DNA from: Patescibacteria group bacterium
GTDB lineage: Bacteria; Patescibacteriota; Microgenomatia; Daviesbacterales; UBA10151
Direction of reading: 5' to 3'
Assembly (NCBI GenBank): GCA_018816815.1
Contig: JAHIVD010000077.1
Coordinates: forward strand, 1-5,675
Length of the DNA: 5,675 nt
A program made the translations under genes and the position numbers. Shown piece by piece: positions 5,259 through 5,675 of this stretch. Position 1 is the stretch's first letter. Each line of letters opens with the position of its first letter. The notes beneath the pieces were generated by a model. It worked only from the letters and a program-made list of their open reading frames with translations. It searched no databases and was not told the DNA's origin.

Positions 5259-5675
5259 CTATGGAATGAGTTTCCTAATACAGATAACTACAAATGCCAG
5301 GTTTAAAAAGGCTGTAAATGACAAAATACTGTAATCAAACCTAAACCTTAACCTTCTGAATGATTTTATCCAGGCATTAGTTCTCTCCACTGCAAATCTC
5401 TTGTGATTGCTGGTTTGTCCTTTAAGCCGGTATCTTCCCCGGGCCATGAGATTAATTTTCTCTCTCCAGGTAATATATGGCTCTTTCTCTGGAATATCAG
5501 GATCAATACCAATACTTTTTAAATATGCTCTCATATGGGAATTATCATAACCTTTGTCAGCCAGCATCTTCCTGATTTCAGCAGTCAATGCGGCTGGAAT
5601 ATTCTCAATGGTGGGTATAGCCAGCGGCCGGTCATGAGCAGAACCTACAGCCAGTATCTTTGACAATGGAATGCC
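5259..5675 (-). CDS. IS5-family transposase, C-terminal half, cut by window edge
   Basis: The frame is open from the right edge to the TAG at 5261-5259, giving 138 visible residues. The first, GIPLSKILAVGSAHD, continue an upstream DDE domain, so the TTG at 5666 is not a true start. Numbering from the first visible residue, Asp40 in MLADKGYDN is the second catalytic acid of the IS4/IS5 type, and Glu97 in KRFAVERTNAWIKSFRRL is the third. The spacing R93-(3)-E97-(6)-K104 fits the Y(2)R(3)E(6)K signature, with Asn at the Tyr position. The hydrophobic C-terminus (FTAFLNLAFVVICI) is the usual end of these proteins. The first catalytic Asp lies outside the window. No frameshift or stop breaks the visible part. 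It lies on the same strand as the rve transposase, upstream of it, so the region is a cluster of two insertion sequences, perhaps nested or adjacent. Confidence 0.9.
   Translation of the reverse strand, partial: GIPLSKILAVGSAHDRPLAIPTIENIPAALTAEIRKMLADKGYDNSHMRAYLKSIGIDPDIPEKEPYITWREKINLMARGRYRLKGQTSNHKRFAVERTNAWIKSFRRLRFRFDYSILSFTAFLNLAFVVICIRKLIP

Noticed and set aside
1..5675. Alternative genetic code with TGA read as an amino acid
   Set aside because: TGA ends the hydrolase and the rve transposase at sensible lengths, and no gene needs read-through.

Overview
The window looks like a piece of a genome from the Candidate Phyla Radiation (Patescibacteria), possibly Microgenomates-like. This is an inference. 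It rests on the AT-rich sequence, short tightly packed genes, mostly weak or absent Shine-Dalgarno sites, a secreted protein that begins like the DUF5667 family common in these bacteria, and the style of the glycosyltransferase and membrane-anchored glycosidase genes. TGA is a plausible stop for several genes, so the standard bacterial code fits and a Gracilibacteria-type code (TGA = Gly) is unlikely.

Left part (1-3161), apparently cell-envelope or surface-glycan related. A secreted DUF5667-like protein, cut by the left edge, overlaps by 22 bases a GT2 family glycosyltransferase on the + strand. This pair converges, with a 6-base gap, on a minus-strand gene with GT-A-like features. A 37-base divergent gap then separates that gene from a + strand glycoside hydrolase (clan GH-A type TIM barrel) with an N-terminal membrane anchor or signal peptide. 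Two sugar transferases plus an exported glycosidase suggest synthesis and trimming of an extracellular glycan. No substrate can be read from the sequence.

Middle part (3162-4164). The 178-base gap holds a protein-like 44-codon open stretch without a standard start, possibly a gene broken at a T7 run. After it comes a minus-strand alpha/beta hydrolase whose nucleophile position is cysteine (G-H-C-F-G-G) instead of the usual serine.

Right part (4178-5675), mobile DNA. An rve/DDE transposase of IS481/IS3-like type runs on the minus strand. It lacks the usual N-terminal helix-turn-helix, and its only available start (TTG) lies inside a pair of 16-base direct repeats that probably mark the element end. 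About 100 bases rich in short inverted repeats separate it from the C-terminal half of an IS5-family transposase, cut by the right edge. The rve element ends directly in front of the hydrolase, so it may have altered that gene's upstream region.

I found no RNA genes, no CRISPR array and no convincing new defence or other system. The points most worth checking are the Cys-nucleophile hydrolase, the small broken or short ORF at 3176-3326, and the repeat structure around the two insertion sequences.
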